64,000 nucleotides of DNA from Pyxidicoccus trucidator (GCF_010894435.1 NZ_JAAIXZ010000001.1:1022322-1086321), one strand, 5' to 3'; counted from the first letter of the stretch, positions 18,410 to 27,714 are shown. Translations and numbers: made by a program. The notes: a model not told the origin generated them from the letters alone.

Positions 18410-21400
18410 ATGCGCCTCTCTAGCGTCCTCATCACCGCATTGGTCCTCGCCGTGCCTGGCGCTGTGCGCGCCCAGGACGCCGGTACCACCTTCAATCCCT
18501 GCATCGACACCACCGGGCAGGACCGCCAGCCCGACTTCACCGCCGACGCCGGCGGCTATAGCGCGGTGCTGCTCACCAACGACGCCCCGCCCAAGCTGCG
18601 CCTCAACACCAACCAGAACGTCCTGGACCCCGAGCGCATCATCCTGCCCTTCGAGCAGGACCTCGAGGCGCTCATCGTGGACGACCAGGCGGGCAACGGC
18701 GCGTCCCACACGCTGGGCTGGTTCTACTACCAGGACCTCATCGACAAGCAGTACATCGCCGTCAACGACGAGCAAGACGCCAACGACGACACCCTCATCG
18801 ACGCGGACAACAGCGGCGTGCCGGACTTCCACGAGGACCTGTTCAACCTCAACCCGGCCCGCCCCTATATCGGCTTGAATCCCCGGTGCCCCCTCAAGCC
18901 GAACTTCACCCACACCCGGGCGGACGGAACCACGATTCAGCTGCGTGAGCCGGAGCTGCTCACCGGCGCCTGCACCGAGCCCAGCACCTACACCTCGGCG
19001 GGAGGTCCCCGGCGCTGGCCGGACGGTGACGCACGCTACCCCCAGCCCAGGCCGGGCGGAGGCGCGGTGGGCCGGGCCGTCCGGTGGGCGGACCTCAACC
19101 CTCCGCACACGAACCGCACCCTGACCATCAACGGCAACGGGCCGGCCTACACCCAGACGGACGGCTGGTTCAGCGACCAGGGCCTCTTCCCGCACATCCC
19201 CAACCTGCTCGAGCCCAAGGACCCGAAGAACGGCGACGACGGCATCGGCCACCTCGCCTTCCTGGCCACGGACGACGATGGGAACACGTGCCCCGGCTCC
19301 GACACGTCCGAGTGCCTCCAGCCGCGCATGGCCTGGAGCAGCGACGGCGGCACGCAGGTGGGCCCGGTCTGGGACCGCTCCGGCGCCAATGACGGCATCC
19401 CCGACTACAAGGCCAGCGCCTTCGACAACCGGGGTCACCTCATCCCCGGCAAGAACCCCACCGCGGCCGCCAACGAGGAGGACCGGCGCGTGAAGATTGG
19501 CCGCGTCCAGGGGAACAAGGAAATCGTCTTCTTCCTCGTCACCTACGTGGAGCAGATCTACGGCGAAGGCGGCCATGACTCCACCGACTCCTGCTTCATG
19601 ACGCGGCCCGTGGCTGGGGGCCGTATCCAGTGCCAGCTGTGGGCCCATGGCGACATCAACGTCTTCTTCTCGAAGACGCTGCTCAACATGGACCTCCACC
19701 AGACGGCGGACCCCCTCGTCACCACCAAGAACCTGCGCACCGGGTGGCTGGGCAACGGCGCGTACGCGCGCCTGGAGGACCCGCTGTACGGCCGCGTCTT
19801 CTTCGACCAGGACCAGCCGAAGGAGGTCCGCTCGTACGGCCAGCGCGCGGCGCACACCATCGTCGGCGCGCCCAACAACAACCCGCGCGTCTGGATTCTC
19901 GGCTGGGAGGACCAGAACTCGGGCGGCAACCGCACGTACAACGACATCGTCATCCTCATCAACAAGCAGAACAACGGCGTGTTCAAGTCCGAGGTGGTGT
20001 CGGACATCTCGCCCAGCATCTCGCGTGACTACACCATCACCTCCGTCACGCTCACCATCGACGACCACCCGTTCTACGACCCGAACGGCAACAGCGGCGC
20101 CTGCACGCCGTCCATCCCCCAGCCGGACGGGACGACGTTCAGGCCGCGGCCGAAAATCACCTACCAGGTGGCCCTGGACTGCAAGGTCTGCGTCGCCAAC
20201 TGCGACAGCACCAGCACCGACCCGGTGCTGGGGCCCCAGTTCGAGCCCAAGCCCACGGAGCCGGAGTGGGTCACCGTGCCCTTCACGGACCCCACCGCGC
20301 CTCCGGGCCAGCGCGTGGGAGCGATTGCCTCCATCGACAACCTGCTGGAGCGTGGCTACACGGGCACGCAGCTGTGCTGGCGCGCCGTCATGGAGAGCCC
20401 CGGGGAGGGCTGCCAGCCCACCATCGCCAACGTCAACGTGTCCTACAAGGCGCAGAAGGCCGGCCAGTACGCCCGCTCGAGCCGCATCCGCGTGGCCAAC
20501 ACCGCCCTCTTCGGCGTGGGCGAGGTGCCGGGCCGCAACTGGGTGGAGAGCGCCACCCTGAGCCCCTCGCTGCGCCTCAAGGACGGCCGGCCGGACATGA
20601 GCCCGCGCGGCCACGTGTACCTGAAGAAGCTGTATGAGCCGGAGAACCCATCCGTCCTGCTGGACGACAGCAACGTCACCAACCCGCCGGTGTGGGACGC
20701 GGGTGAGGTGCAGCGGCTCTCCATCAGGAACGGAGACCCCGACGCCCGCAAGCTCTACACCCTGGTGGGCGGTACGCGCACCGAGGTGAAGACCAACATC
20801 ACCAACAACACCCACCCCCTGTTCCCCACCACGGGCACGGACAACCTGTGCACCGATGTGCCGCGGTACGACCTCAACAACGATGGGTTGTGCAACCCGG
20901 CCGACCGGACCGTGCTGAAGGACTGGCTCTACGGCTGGGAGAAGCTGGACCCCGCGGCCCCCAACAACGCGACCCTGTCGCCCCGGCGGACCTGGCCCAT
21001 GGGCTCCATCAACCTGTCCACGCCTGCCATGGTGGGACCGGTCACCGAGCCAGCCTGGATGTCGAACCCCCTGGTCACCGAGGCGGAGAAGACGCGGTTC
21101 CGCACGGGCTTCAAGGACGCCACCGCCATCGCCGGCCGCCGGAGCGTGGCCTTCGTCGGCACGAACCAGGGCCTGCTGCACGCGCTGAGCGTGGGCAAGT
21201 GGAACGCCAAGAACGACCCCTGCACCGACGCGACGGAGTACAGCGGCCACTTCGAGCTCACCAACACCAGCCCCTGCTCGAATACGCGCCAGTATGGCTC
21301 TGGCGAGGAGCTGTTCGCCTATCTGCCCGGGAAGATGCTGCGCAACTACGTGGAGACGTACCTGCGCACGCCGCGCGTCGACCGGCCGCCAGCGACGATG

Positions 21401-22831
21401 GACTCCTCGCCCACGTTCGCGTCCGTGGACCTGGGCCCGAACACCAACGTGGATAGCACCGGCACCAACGACTACAACGCGAGAAGGGGCTATGTGCCCG
21501 GCGCGAACGCGTGGACGCTCAACACCGACCCCACGCTGAACACCGGCGCCAAGACGGTGCTGGCCAGCGCCGCGGGTCCCAGCCAGAGCGTCTTCTTCGC
21601 GCTCGATGTCACCGACCCCAACCCCGCGAACGCCAACTACCCCTGGCCCATGTGGGAGTACGACATCAACAACGAGTACTACCACACCAACGACAGCTCC
21701 AACGTCCCCTGCGTGAACCGCAGCAGCCACCCGGACTGCCGCAACATCGCCGAAATCTTCCAGGCCAACCTCGGTGCGGCGACCCCGGTCCTGGCGGACA
21801 CGCGCGGCTCGCGGCACAACCCGCTGCTGGTGCGCATGGACTTCGGGACGCGCGGCGGCAAGAAGTGGGTGGCGGCCTTCGCCACGGACTTCACGCCGAG
21901 GACCGGCACCGCGGGCACGCTCTACCTCATGGACGTGAAGACCGGTCAGCCCGTCACGGTCAACCACGGCTCCGGCATGAAGCAGAAGCTGGCGGGCGTC
22001 GTCACGCTGGGCACCACCGCCCTGACGGACCACAACGAGGGCATTGGCGGCAGCCCCTCGAGCGTGGACGTGGACGGTGACGGCACCTACGACGTGCTCT
22101 ACGTGCCGTCCACGTCGGGCAAGGTCTACAAGATCAACCTGCGGGACGTGGATGCCAGCCGGGGCTACGGCAAGGCCATCAGCTCGTGTGTCATCGCGAA
22201 CGCGAAGACGGCCACCTACTCCAATGGGTCCACCGTCGAAGACCCGAACAGCCAGCGCATCTACTCCAACCTCACGGTGCGGACGACGCGGACGGGCTCC
22301 AACGCCACCGTCGACATCTTCTTCGGCACGGCCAACAACCCGGACACCGACACGGACCCGGACGACCTGGCCGCCACGCCGCGGCGCTACCACATCATGG
22401 CCTTCAGGGACCCGACTCCGCTGACCCCCAGCTGCACGGTGACCCAGCAGTGGGTCCAGCGGCTGGACCTGGGACAGGCGGTCTGGGGTGGTCTGGCCAT
22501 GCGCGAGGACGCCATCACCGCGGCCACCGCCGTGGGCTCGCGGGCGGATGTCTGCAGCGTCAGCGATGACACGAGCGGCAGGCTCTACTCGCTCAGCAGG
22601 AGCAGCGGCGACGCGCTGCCGGGCAGTGGCACCGAGCTGAGCGGCCACAGCTTCAGCGCGCCGCTGGCCGTCGGCCAACGGCTCATCATCTTCAACTCCA
22701 CGGCGGGGACGGGTACGCCCCAGGGCACCGGCCTCGTGGACCCTCCACAGGGGAACGCTGGAGGCAGCACGTCGCGGGTGCTCATCTGGGACGTGCGCCC
22801 CGGCGGCAACATTCGTGAGGTGATTCCGTGA
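18410..22831 (+). CDS. pilY1: PilY1-like type IV pilus tip protein
   Basis: The 1473-residue protein has a signal peptide (MRLSSVLITALVLAVPGAVRAQ) and AAGGA six bases before its ATG; the frame's earlier start at 18350 is unlikely. The C-terminal third is the PilY1 beta-propeller: VAFVGTNQGLLHALSVGKW, GEELFAYLPGKML, and SVDVDGDGTYDVLYVPSTSGKVYKIN, the last containing a DxDGDGxxD calcium loop near residue 1220. Further EF-hand-like loops are DADNSGVPDFHED near residue 140 and DLNNDGLCNPAD near 820. I see no VWA MIDAS motif in the N-terminal two-thirds, unlike P. aeruginosa PilY1. Cysteine-rich segments suggest disulfides. It probably caps the pilus and mediates adhesion with calcium-dependent control. 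Confidence 0.87.
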   Translation: MRLSSVLITALVLAVPGAVRAQDAGTTFNPCIDTTGQDRQPDFTADAGGYSAVLLTNDAPPKLRLNTNQNVLDPERIILPFEQDLEALIVDDQAGNGASHTLGWFYYQDLIDKQYIAVNDEQDANDDTLIDADNSGVPDFHEDLFNLNPARPYIGLNPRCPLKPNFTHTRADGTTIQLREPELLTGACTEPSTYTSAGGPRRWPDGDARYPQPRPGGGAVGRAVRWADLNPPHTNRTLTINGNGPAYTQTDGWFSDQGLFPHIPNLLEPKDPKNGDDGIGHLAFLATDDDGNTCPGSDTSECLQPRMAWSSDGGTQVGPVWDRSGANDGIPDYKASAFDNRGHLIPGKNPTAAANEEDRRVKIGRVQGNKEIVFFLVTYVEQIYGEGGHDSTDSCFMTRPVAGGRIQCQLWAHGDINVFFSKTLLNMDLHQTADPLVTTKNLRTGWLGNGAYARLEDPLYGRVFFDQDQPKEVRSYGQRAAHTIVGAPNNNPRVWILGWEDQNSGGNRTYNDIVILINKQNNGVFKSEVVSDISPSISRDYTITSVTLTIDDHPFYDPNGNSGACTPSIPQPDGTTFRPRPKITYQVALDCKVCVANCDSTSTDPVLGPQFEPKPTEPEWVTVPFTDPTAPPGQRVGAIASIDNLLERGYTGTQLCWRAVMESPGEGCQPTIANVNVSYKAQKAGQYARSSRIRVANTALFGVGEVPGRNWVESATLSPSLRLKDGRPDMSPRGHVYLKKLYEPENPSVLLDDSNVTNPPVWDAGEVQRLSIRNGDPDARKLYTLVGGTRTEVKTNITNNTHPLFPTTGTDNLCTDVPRYDLNNDGLCNPADRTVLKDWLYGWEKLDPAAPNNATLSPRRTWPMGSINLSTPAMVGPVTEPAWMSNPLVTEAEKTRFRTGFKDATAIAGRRSVAFVGTNQGLLHALSVGKWNAKNDPCTDATEYSGHFELTNTSPCSNTRQYGSGEELFAYLPGKMLRNYVETYLRTPRVDRPPATMDSSPTFASVDLGPNTNVDSTGTNDYNARRGYVPGANAWTLNTDPTLNTGAKTVLASAAGPSQSVFFALDVTDPNPANANYPWPMWEYDINNEYYHTNDSSNVPCVNRSSHPDCRNIAEIFQANLGAATPVLADTRGSRHNPLLVRMDFGTRGGKKWVAAFATDFTPRTGTAGTLYLMDVKTGQPVTVNHGSGMKQKLAGVVTLGTTALTDHNEGIGGSPSSVDVDGDGTYDVLYVPSTSGKVYKINLRDVDASRGYGKAISSCVIANAKTATYSNGSTVEDPNSQRIYSNLTVRTTRTGSNATVDIFFGTANNPDTDTDPDDLAATPRRYHIMAFRDPTPLTPSCTVTQQWVQRLDLGQAVWGGLAMREDAITAATAVGSRADVCSVSDDTSGRLYSLSRSSGDALPGSGTELSGHSFSAPLAVGQRLIIFNSTAGTGTPQGTGLVDPPQGNAGGSTSRVLIWDVRPGGNIREVIP

Positions 22832-23379
22832 GCAGTCCGCGGCAAGGGACGGCGGTCGCCCCCCGGGGGGCGACGCTGATGGAGGCCATGGCCACCATGG
22901 TCGTGCTGATTGTCGGCATCCTGGCGGTGTCGCTGACGGTGCTCGCCGCCTCCCGGCAGAACCGCCGTAACCTCATCCAGGCGCAGGCGAGCGTCATCGC
23001 GGAGCGGGAGCTGGAGCGCATCATCGCCATGGGCTGCACGGGTGTGCCGCCCACCCCCTGCTCCAACGTCCAGGGGCTGGATGGCTTCACCCGCCGGATG
23101 GCGTGGGCGGTGAGCGGCCAGCCCCAGGAGGTGGTGGTGCCCGGCCCCGTCCCGCCGGGACTGCTGTTCGACGTGGCCGTGGACGTGGACCCGAACCTGG
23201 CGGGGCTCTATGAGGGAGTCGCGATGGGCTCGCCCGCCCTGAATCGCTTCGTCGACGGGCAGCAGCTCCAGCAGGTCATCAACGTGCGGGTGCTGGTGAG
23301 CTGGCAGGACAACCTGATGAGCGGCCTGGCGCCCGACACGCGGCGCGCGGTGGTCCTGCAGACCCGGATGGTCCCATGA
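22828..23379 (+). CDS. pilV: PilV-like minor pilin
   Basis: The 183-residue protein starts at a GTG that overlaps the pilY1 stop as GTGA. A short basic leader ends APRG, and the mature helix begins ATLMEAMATMVVLIVGILAVS with Glu at +5, a full prepilin peptidase site. The rest is a small globular pilin domain with two Cys close together (MGCTGVPPTPCSN). It would join PilX, PilW and FimU to form the priming complex at the tip. The overlaps on both sides point to one mRNA. Confidence 0.85.
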   Translation: MSSPRQGTAVAPRGATLMEAMATMVVLIVGILAVSLTVLAASRQNRRNLIQAQASVIAERELERIIAMGCTGVPPTPCSNVQGLDGFTRRMAWAVSGQPQEVVVPGPVPPGLLFDVAVDVDPNLAGLYEGVAMGSPALNRFVDGQQLQQVINVRVLVSWQDNLMSGLAPDTRRAVVLQTRMVP

Positions 23380-24575
23380 GTCAGTCGCTTCGACCTCTTC
23401 CCCGAGGCTTCACCCTCATCGAGGTGATGGTCGCCAGCACGCTGTCGCTGCTGGTCCTCACCGGCGCCATCTCCGTGGGCGTCTACCTCCAGCGGCGCGG
23501 GATTCTGGAAGAGCGCACCATGGAGGCCCAGAACGCCGGGCGTGCCGCGCGAGACCTCATCGTCCCGGCCATCCAGCGGGCGGGCGCGGGGTTCGGCAGG
23601 GCCCGGCTCAACGTGGGCGGCAACGGCGCCCAGGTGGACCAGCGCTACGCGGTGTGGGTGACCACCGACGCGGCCTTCCCGGGCGATGCCACCTTCGCGC
23701 CGCCCACGGGCGTCTACGCGGGCCTCATCTCGGACGCGGTGGAAATCTGGGACGCGGACTCGGCTCGCGCGGTGCAGCTCGCCACCGGTCCTACTTGTAA
23801 TGTTGCTCCTTATCCTGGGAGCGTCTGGACGGGTACCGTCCTGTGCGCCCACAACGTCCCTGCTGGGGGGCCTGCCGCGAACAGCCTCGCGGTGGTGACG
23901 AACCCCGCGGTCGAGACGGCCTGTGTCGGAGTGGTGGGGGCCGGCGCCACGGCCACCACCATTCCCTGGACGGCCGGAGTGCCGGGCCGCCCCCTGCCTC
24001 CGGGAAGTGTCTGCTCCGACCCTGGCCGGCCGGACGCAATCTTCGGCGCCCCCGGAGTCAACAACTCGCTGTTGATGCCCCTGAGCGTGCGCTCCTACCG
24101 GGTCAACTGGTTTACGGGCCGGCCGGTGCTGGAGATGGACCCGGACGGTTCCGCTGGCGTCGCCGCGTACCAGCCCATGGCGCAGGACATCGAGCGCATC
24201 AAGGTGCGGCTGGGACTGTACACCCCGAGCCTCCCCAACAACGACGTCCTCTTCTTCCCGGACGTGGCGGCGGGGCAGCCCGCGGTGGACCAGTGCACCA
24301 ACGCCACGTGCTGGGCGAGGGTGCCGGGGGACGACGCGGGCACCCAGGGAGTCAGCGACACAGGGCCTGGCAGCGCACGTGACGAGCTGATGCGCCGCGT
24401 GCGGCTGGTGGAGGTGCTCATCACCGCGCGCACGCTGCAGGCGGACGTGGACGAGGTGGCCCGGGGCGCCAATGGCGCGACGCTGGACGAAGAGGGCAAC
24501 CCGGTGGACGGCTTCAAGCGACGGCACTTCATCCAGCGCATCACACCGCGCAACTTCGCGCTTTCGGGAGGCTGA
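23376..24575 (+). CDS. pilW: PilW-like minor pilin
   Basis: The 399-residue protein overlaps pilV by four bases (ATGA). Leader LRPLPRG is followed by FTLIEVMVASTLSLLVLTGA with Glu at +5. The phrase AGRAARDLIVPAIQRAGAGFG is typical of PilW, where an aligned segment follows the N-terminal helix. The globular part is longer than in Proteobacterial PilW. A short run of codons at about 23790-23815 uses T in the third position repeatedly (ACTTGTAATGTTGCTCCTTA), unlike the rest of the gene. It should be a component of the pilus tip. Confidence 0.85.
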   Translation: MSQSLRPLPRGFTLIEVMVASTLSLLVLTGAISVGVYLQRRGILEERTMEAQNAGRAARDLIVPAIQRAGAGFGRARLNVGGNGAQVDQRYAVWVTTDAAFPGDATFAPPTGVYAGLISDAVEIWDADSARAVQLATGPTCNVAPYPGSVWTGTVLCAHNVPAGGPAANSLAVVTNPAVETACVGVVGAGATATTIPWTAGVPGRPLPPGSVCSDPGRPDAIFGAPGVNNSLLMPLSVRSYRVNWFTGRPVLEMDPDGSAGVAAYQPMAQDIERIKVRLGLYTPSLPNNDVLFFPDVAAGQPAVDQCTNATCWARVPGDDAGTQGVSDTGPGSARDELMRRVRLVEVLITARTLQADVDEVARGANGATLDEEGNPVDGFKRRHFIQRITPRNFALSGG

Positions 24576-24576
24576 C

Positions 24577-25215
24577 ATGCGCGCTCTACCCCGTGGCATG
24601 ACGCTCCTGGAGCTCATGGCGACCGTGGCCGTCATCGGCATCCTCATGGCCCTGGCCATCCCCAGCCTCCAGGGAACCATCAACAAGCGGCGCATGAGCG
24701 GTGCCCAGCGCGCCATCTTCCAGCAGACCCTGGAGGCGAGACAGCAGGCGCGCCGCAGCCGCCAGCCGGTGCGGCTGGCCATCATCGACTCCGTCGGTGA
24801 GAACGGGCGGACGAGCCCCGCCCTGAGGTGGGAGCAGCTCGACTGCGTCGCCGGCGACACCTGGGGCTCCCAGTGCCCCATTCCCGCGTGCCGGGCACAG
24901 GCCTGCGGCACGGGCGGCTGCACCTGCTCCGTGACGGGCACCCCGGTGCCGCTGCCTCCCAACCTGGACGTCAGCAGCCTCGATGGCCTGTGCTGGCTGG
25001 ACGGCGAGGCCGGGACGGTGGTGGCCCGCGCCGGGGCGACGACATGCGCCCCCGCCAACCCGCCCCCCGCGGCCGGCACGCTCCTGCTCCGCCAGGGTGA
25101 CGGCGCGGGCAACTACCAGGTGGACCAGGTCTTCACCATGAATGCCCTGACGGGTGCCTTCAAGAGCGTGGACTGCACCTACACCCCGCGCCCCGCCGAG
25201 TGCCCCCCTCTCTGA
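24577..25215 (+). CDS. fimU: FimU/GspH-like minor pilin
   Basis: The start at 24577, one base after the pilW stop, has GGGAGG upstream and gives 212 residues. The prepilin site is LPRG before MTLLELMATVAVIGILMALA, with Glu at +5 and the usual PSLQG continuation. The C-terminal domain contains many Cys (CVAGDTWGSQCPIPACRAQACGT), suggesting several disulfides. GspH/FimU proteins link the minor-pilin tip to the major pilin. It closes the five-gene pilin set. Confidence 0.84.
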   Translation: MRALPRGMTLLELMATVAVIGILMALAIPSLQGTINKRRMSGAQRAIFQQTLEARQQARRSRQPVRLAIIDSVGENGRTSPALRWEQLDCVAGDTWGSQCPIPACRAQACGTGGCTCSVTGTPVPLPPNLDVSSLDGLCWLDGEAGTVVARAGATTCAPANPPPAAGTLLLRQGDGAGNYQVDQVFTMNALTGAFKSVDCTYTPRPAECPPL

Positions 25216-25316
25216 AGCGCTTCGGGCGGCCCCCTCCCGACATATGCTCCCCCCGCCCCGCGCCACCGCGAGGCGGGCACCGAGCCCCGCGGGCCCCTCC
25301 CGAGGAGACACTGAAG

Positions 25317-25637
25317 ATGATGAAGCGGTTCGCCCTGGTGATGGTCCTCAGCCTGGCCACGAGCGCCCACGCGGACGACGTCGCCGACGTGTGGAAGGCG
25401 AAGTGCAAGTCCTGCCACGGCGAAGACGGCAAGGCGAAGACGAAGATGGGCCAGAAGGAGTCCATCGTCGACCTCAGCCAGCCCGCCTGGCAGCAGGCCG
25501 AGTCGGACGCCGAAATCCGGCAGGTCATCGCCGACGGCTCCCCCAAGAACACCCGGATGAAGGCCTTCAAGGACAGGCTCACCCCCCAGCAGATTGACGC
25601 CCTGGTGGGATACATCCGCACCCTGAAGGGAAAGTAG
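25317..25637 (+). CDS. Small class I cytochrome c
   Basis: The 106-residue protein has a signal peptide ending SAHA and one heme c site, CKSCH at residues 30-34. Met81 in NTRMKAF is the likely second axial ligand, and the fold ends with DALVGYIRTLKGK, usual for c-type cytochromes. GAGGAG lies nine bases before the ATG. It would be periplasmic and carry electrons. It follows the pilin genes by about 100 bp; a shared transcript is possible but not shown. Its redox partner is unknown. Confidence 0.85.
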   Translation: MMKRFALVMVLSLATSAHADDVADVWKAKCKSCHGEDGKAKTKMGQKESIVDLSQPAWQQAESDAEIRQVIADGSPKNTRMKAFKDRLTPQQIDALVGYIRTLKGK

Positions 25638-25695
25638 CTGGCTTGAATTTCCCCGCGAGGCCGCGCGTCATGGGGGGTGAGAAACGGAGCCGCCC

Positions 25696-26019
25696 ATGAA
25701 GAACCTCACCGTCGCCCTCGTGTTCTGCGCATCCATGGCCAGCCTCTTCACGTCGCTGCGCGCGGACGCCGTGTCGTCCGTGCGCATTGAAAAGGGCCTG
25801 TCCCGGCCGGAGCCCCTGTCGCTGCTGGGCAAGAAGGACGACGGCAAGGGCGGCGGGGATGACGACAAGAAGGGCGGCAAGGACGACGAGGAGGACGAGG
25901 AGGAGTACCGCGCCCGCTACTCCGGCCTGTCCCAGCATGCCGCCCTGGAGCTGGTGGACCCGGGCGCCCTGGAAGACGTCCTCCGCGTGAGCGCGGGCCT
26001 CCGGTTCGGCGCCCGCTAG
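25696..26019 (+). CDS. Small secreted protein with acidic/lysine-rich linker
   Basis: The 107-residue protein begins with a likely signal peptide (MKNLTVALVFCASMASLFTS). The middle is low-complexity: Gly, Asp, Lys and Glu (KKDDGKGGGDDDKKGGKDDEEDEEE). The last 35 residues look folded. No family was recognised. The stop codon overlaps the stop of the convergent histidine-kinase gene within one CTAG. Such charged linkers may bind cations, but no function can be stated. Confidence 0.6.
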   Translation: MKNLTVALVFCASMASLFTSLRADAVSSVRIEKGLSRPEPLSLLGKKDDGKGGGDDDKKGGKDDEEDEEEYRARYSGLSQHAALELVDPGALEDVLRVSAGLRFGAR

Positions 26020-27509
26020 CGGGGCCCTGGCGGCGGCCGGGCCACGCGGGGCAGCGTCACCGCGAAGCAGGTGCCGGCGTCCACCGACGACGCCACGTCC
26101 ACCCAGCCCCCGTGGGCGGTGACAATCTGCGAGACGATGTAGAGCCCCAGGCCCAGCCCGTGGTGCTGGGGCTTCGGCTGGCCCGGCTCCAGCGTCGCGC
26201 GGTGGAAGGGCGCGAAGAGGCGCGTGCGCAGCGAGTCCGGAATGGGCGGCCCTCCGTTGTGCACCTCCACCCGCTGGAAGTGGCCGTCGGCGGCGGCCAG
26301 CCGCACCCTCACCTGCGTGCCTTGAGGGCTGTGCTGCAGGGCGTTGCCGAGCAGGTTGGACAGCACCTGTCCCAGCCGCTCCTCGTCCCAGACGCCCGTC
26401 GAGTCGCCCTGCACCTCCAGGCAGACGCCGCGCTCCGGGTGGGCGGGCTCCAGCTCGGAGATGATGCGGCGGCACACCTCCTCCATGCACACCTCGCGCG
26501 GGCGCAGGGGAATGCCCCCGGCCATGCGCGCCCGGGTGAAGTCCAGCAGCTGCTTCACCAGCCGGGCCATGCGCCCGGCGCTCCCGTCGATGCGCTCCAC
26601 CCCGCGCCGCACGTCCGGCGTCAGCGTGTCCCTGGCGAGCAGGGCCGCGGCGGACAGGCGCACCGCGGCCAGCGGGTTGCCCAAATCGTGCCCGAGCACG
26701 CCGATGAAGCGCTCCTGGAAGCGCGCCTCCTGCTCGCGCTCCAGCTCCAGCCGGCGCCGCGCGGTGACGTCCCGGCTGATACCGAAGAGGGCGTAGACGG
26801 TGCCGTCGCCCCGGCGCAGCACGCCCTTCGTCGTCTGCCAGATGCAGTCGGTGCCGGGGCCGCCCTCGGAGTCCTCGTAGGTGGCCGTCTGCCCGGACTC
26901 CGCCACCGCGCGGTCATGCTCCAGCGTGGGCCTGGCGTTGTCGGGGCCCAGCAGCTCCGCGTCCGAGCGCCCGAGGATTTCGTGGGGCTCGCGGTTGAAG
27001 GCGCGCGCGGTGGCGGGGTTGATGAGCACGTAGCACCCGTGCAAGTCCTTCACGTAGATGGCGTCCGTGGCGCTCTCGATGACGGCGTGCAGCAGGTCAT
27101 GGTCCCTCCGCAGGGCCTCCTGGGCGGCCATGCGCTCGGTGAGGTCCTCCAGGAAGAGGACGACGCCGTCCTCCCAGGGGGACACGCGCGCCAGCAGCCA
27201 CACGGTGCCCACGGGGGACTGGCGGGACAGGCGCGCCACCTCGGGCTCGCGGCGCACGGCCACCCGGACGCACACGGCGAACAGGCCGCACTCCCCCGCC
27301 CACGGCGCCTCGTCCAGCAGCCGCTGGCGCACCAGCGGACGCTCCTCGCGGCCCAGCCAGCGCTCCGCGTGCGCGTTCGCGGAGACACACTCGAAGTCGA
27401 GGATGCCTCCCACCGCGGAGCGGACGCTGCGCAGCACGACGACTGCCTCGGACGGCGGCAGGTCTCCCCCACTCCCCGAGCGCTTGTTGCTCCCACGACC
27501 CGATTGCAT
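26016..27509 (-). CDS. PAS-domain sensor histidine kinase
   Basis: The 497-residue protein starts at the ATG at 27509 (the frame extends to 27674 but without conserved sequence). An N-terminal PAS-like region is followed by a second PAS (AVIESATDAIYVKDLHGCYVLINPATARAFN) and a PAC end (FGISRDVTARRRLELE). The HisKA domain carries the phospho-acceptor in GVLGHDLGNPLAAVRLS, and the ATPase domain has NALQHS, VHNGGPPIP and HHGLGLGLYIVSQI. There is no membrane segment, so it senses a cytosolic signal. No response regulator adjoins it. It diverges from mfd. Confidence 0.88.
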   Translation of the reverse strand: MQSGRGSNKRSGSGGDLPPSEAVVVLRSVRSAVGGILDFECVSANAHAERWLGREERPLVRQRLLDEAPWAGECGLFAVCVRVAVRREPEVARLSRQSPVGTVWLLARVSPWEDGVVLFLEDLTERMAAQEALRRDHDLLHAVIESATDAIYVKDLHGCYVLINPATARAFNREPHEILGRSDAELLGPDNARPTLEHDRAVAESGQTATYEDSEGGPGTDCIWQTTKGVLRRGDGTVYALFGISRDVTARRRLELEREQEARFQERFIGVLGHDLGNPLAAVRLSAAALLARDTLTPDVRRGVERIDGSAGRMARLVKQLLDFTRARMAGGIPLRPREVCMEEVCRRIISELEPAHPERGVCLEVQGDSTGVWDEERLGQVLSNLLGNALQHSPQGTQVRVRLAAADGHFQRVEVHNGGPPIPDSLRTRLFAPFHRATLEPGQPKPQHHGLGLGLYIVSQIVTAHGGWVDVASSVDAGTCFAVTLPRVARPPPGPR

Positions 27510-27661
27510 GTGGCGTGGCACCCCCCAGCGATGCCGTTGGGTGAAGCCTCGCCTGGGGGTGGGCAGGGGGACAACCGGCCCCCGGGGTGGCCGAAGCGTG
27601 CCGGAGCGAACCTGGGGGGCGATGTACCCCCTGACAACACGACAGGCGGCGCGCTCTGTCG

Positions 27662-27701
27662 TTGATTTGGCCACGGCGGGCCCCTAATTACCCCGGGGCC
27701 C
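27662..27701 (+). promoter_or_regulatory. Candidate mfd promoter with embedded dyad
   Basis: TTGATT at 27662 and TAATTA at 27685 are separated by 17 bases. TAATTA lies between GGGCCCC and GGGGCCC, a perfect 7-bp inverted repeat (27678-27701) that could be an operator or form a hairpin in the 5' end of the mRNA. The -10 match is poor, so this is tentative. Confidence 0.3.
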
Positions 27702-27714
27702 TCAGGGTCCACTC

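Noticed and set aside
18143..22678. Minus-strand open frame of 1511 codons
   Set aside because: Exactly antisense to PilY1; repetitive RVRR/VVVG-type composition and no recognisable domain.
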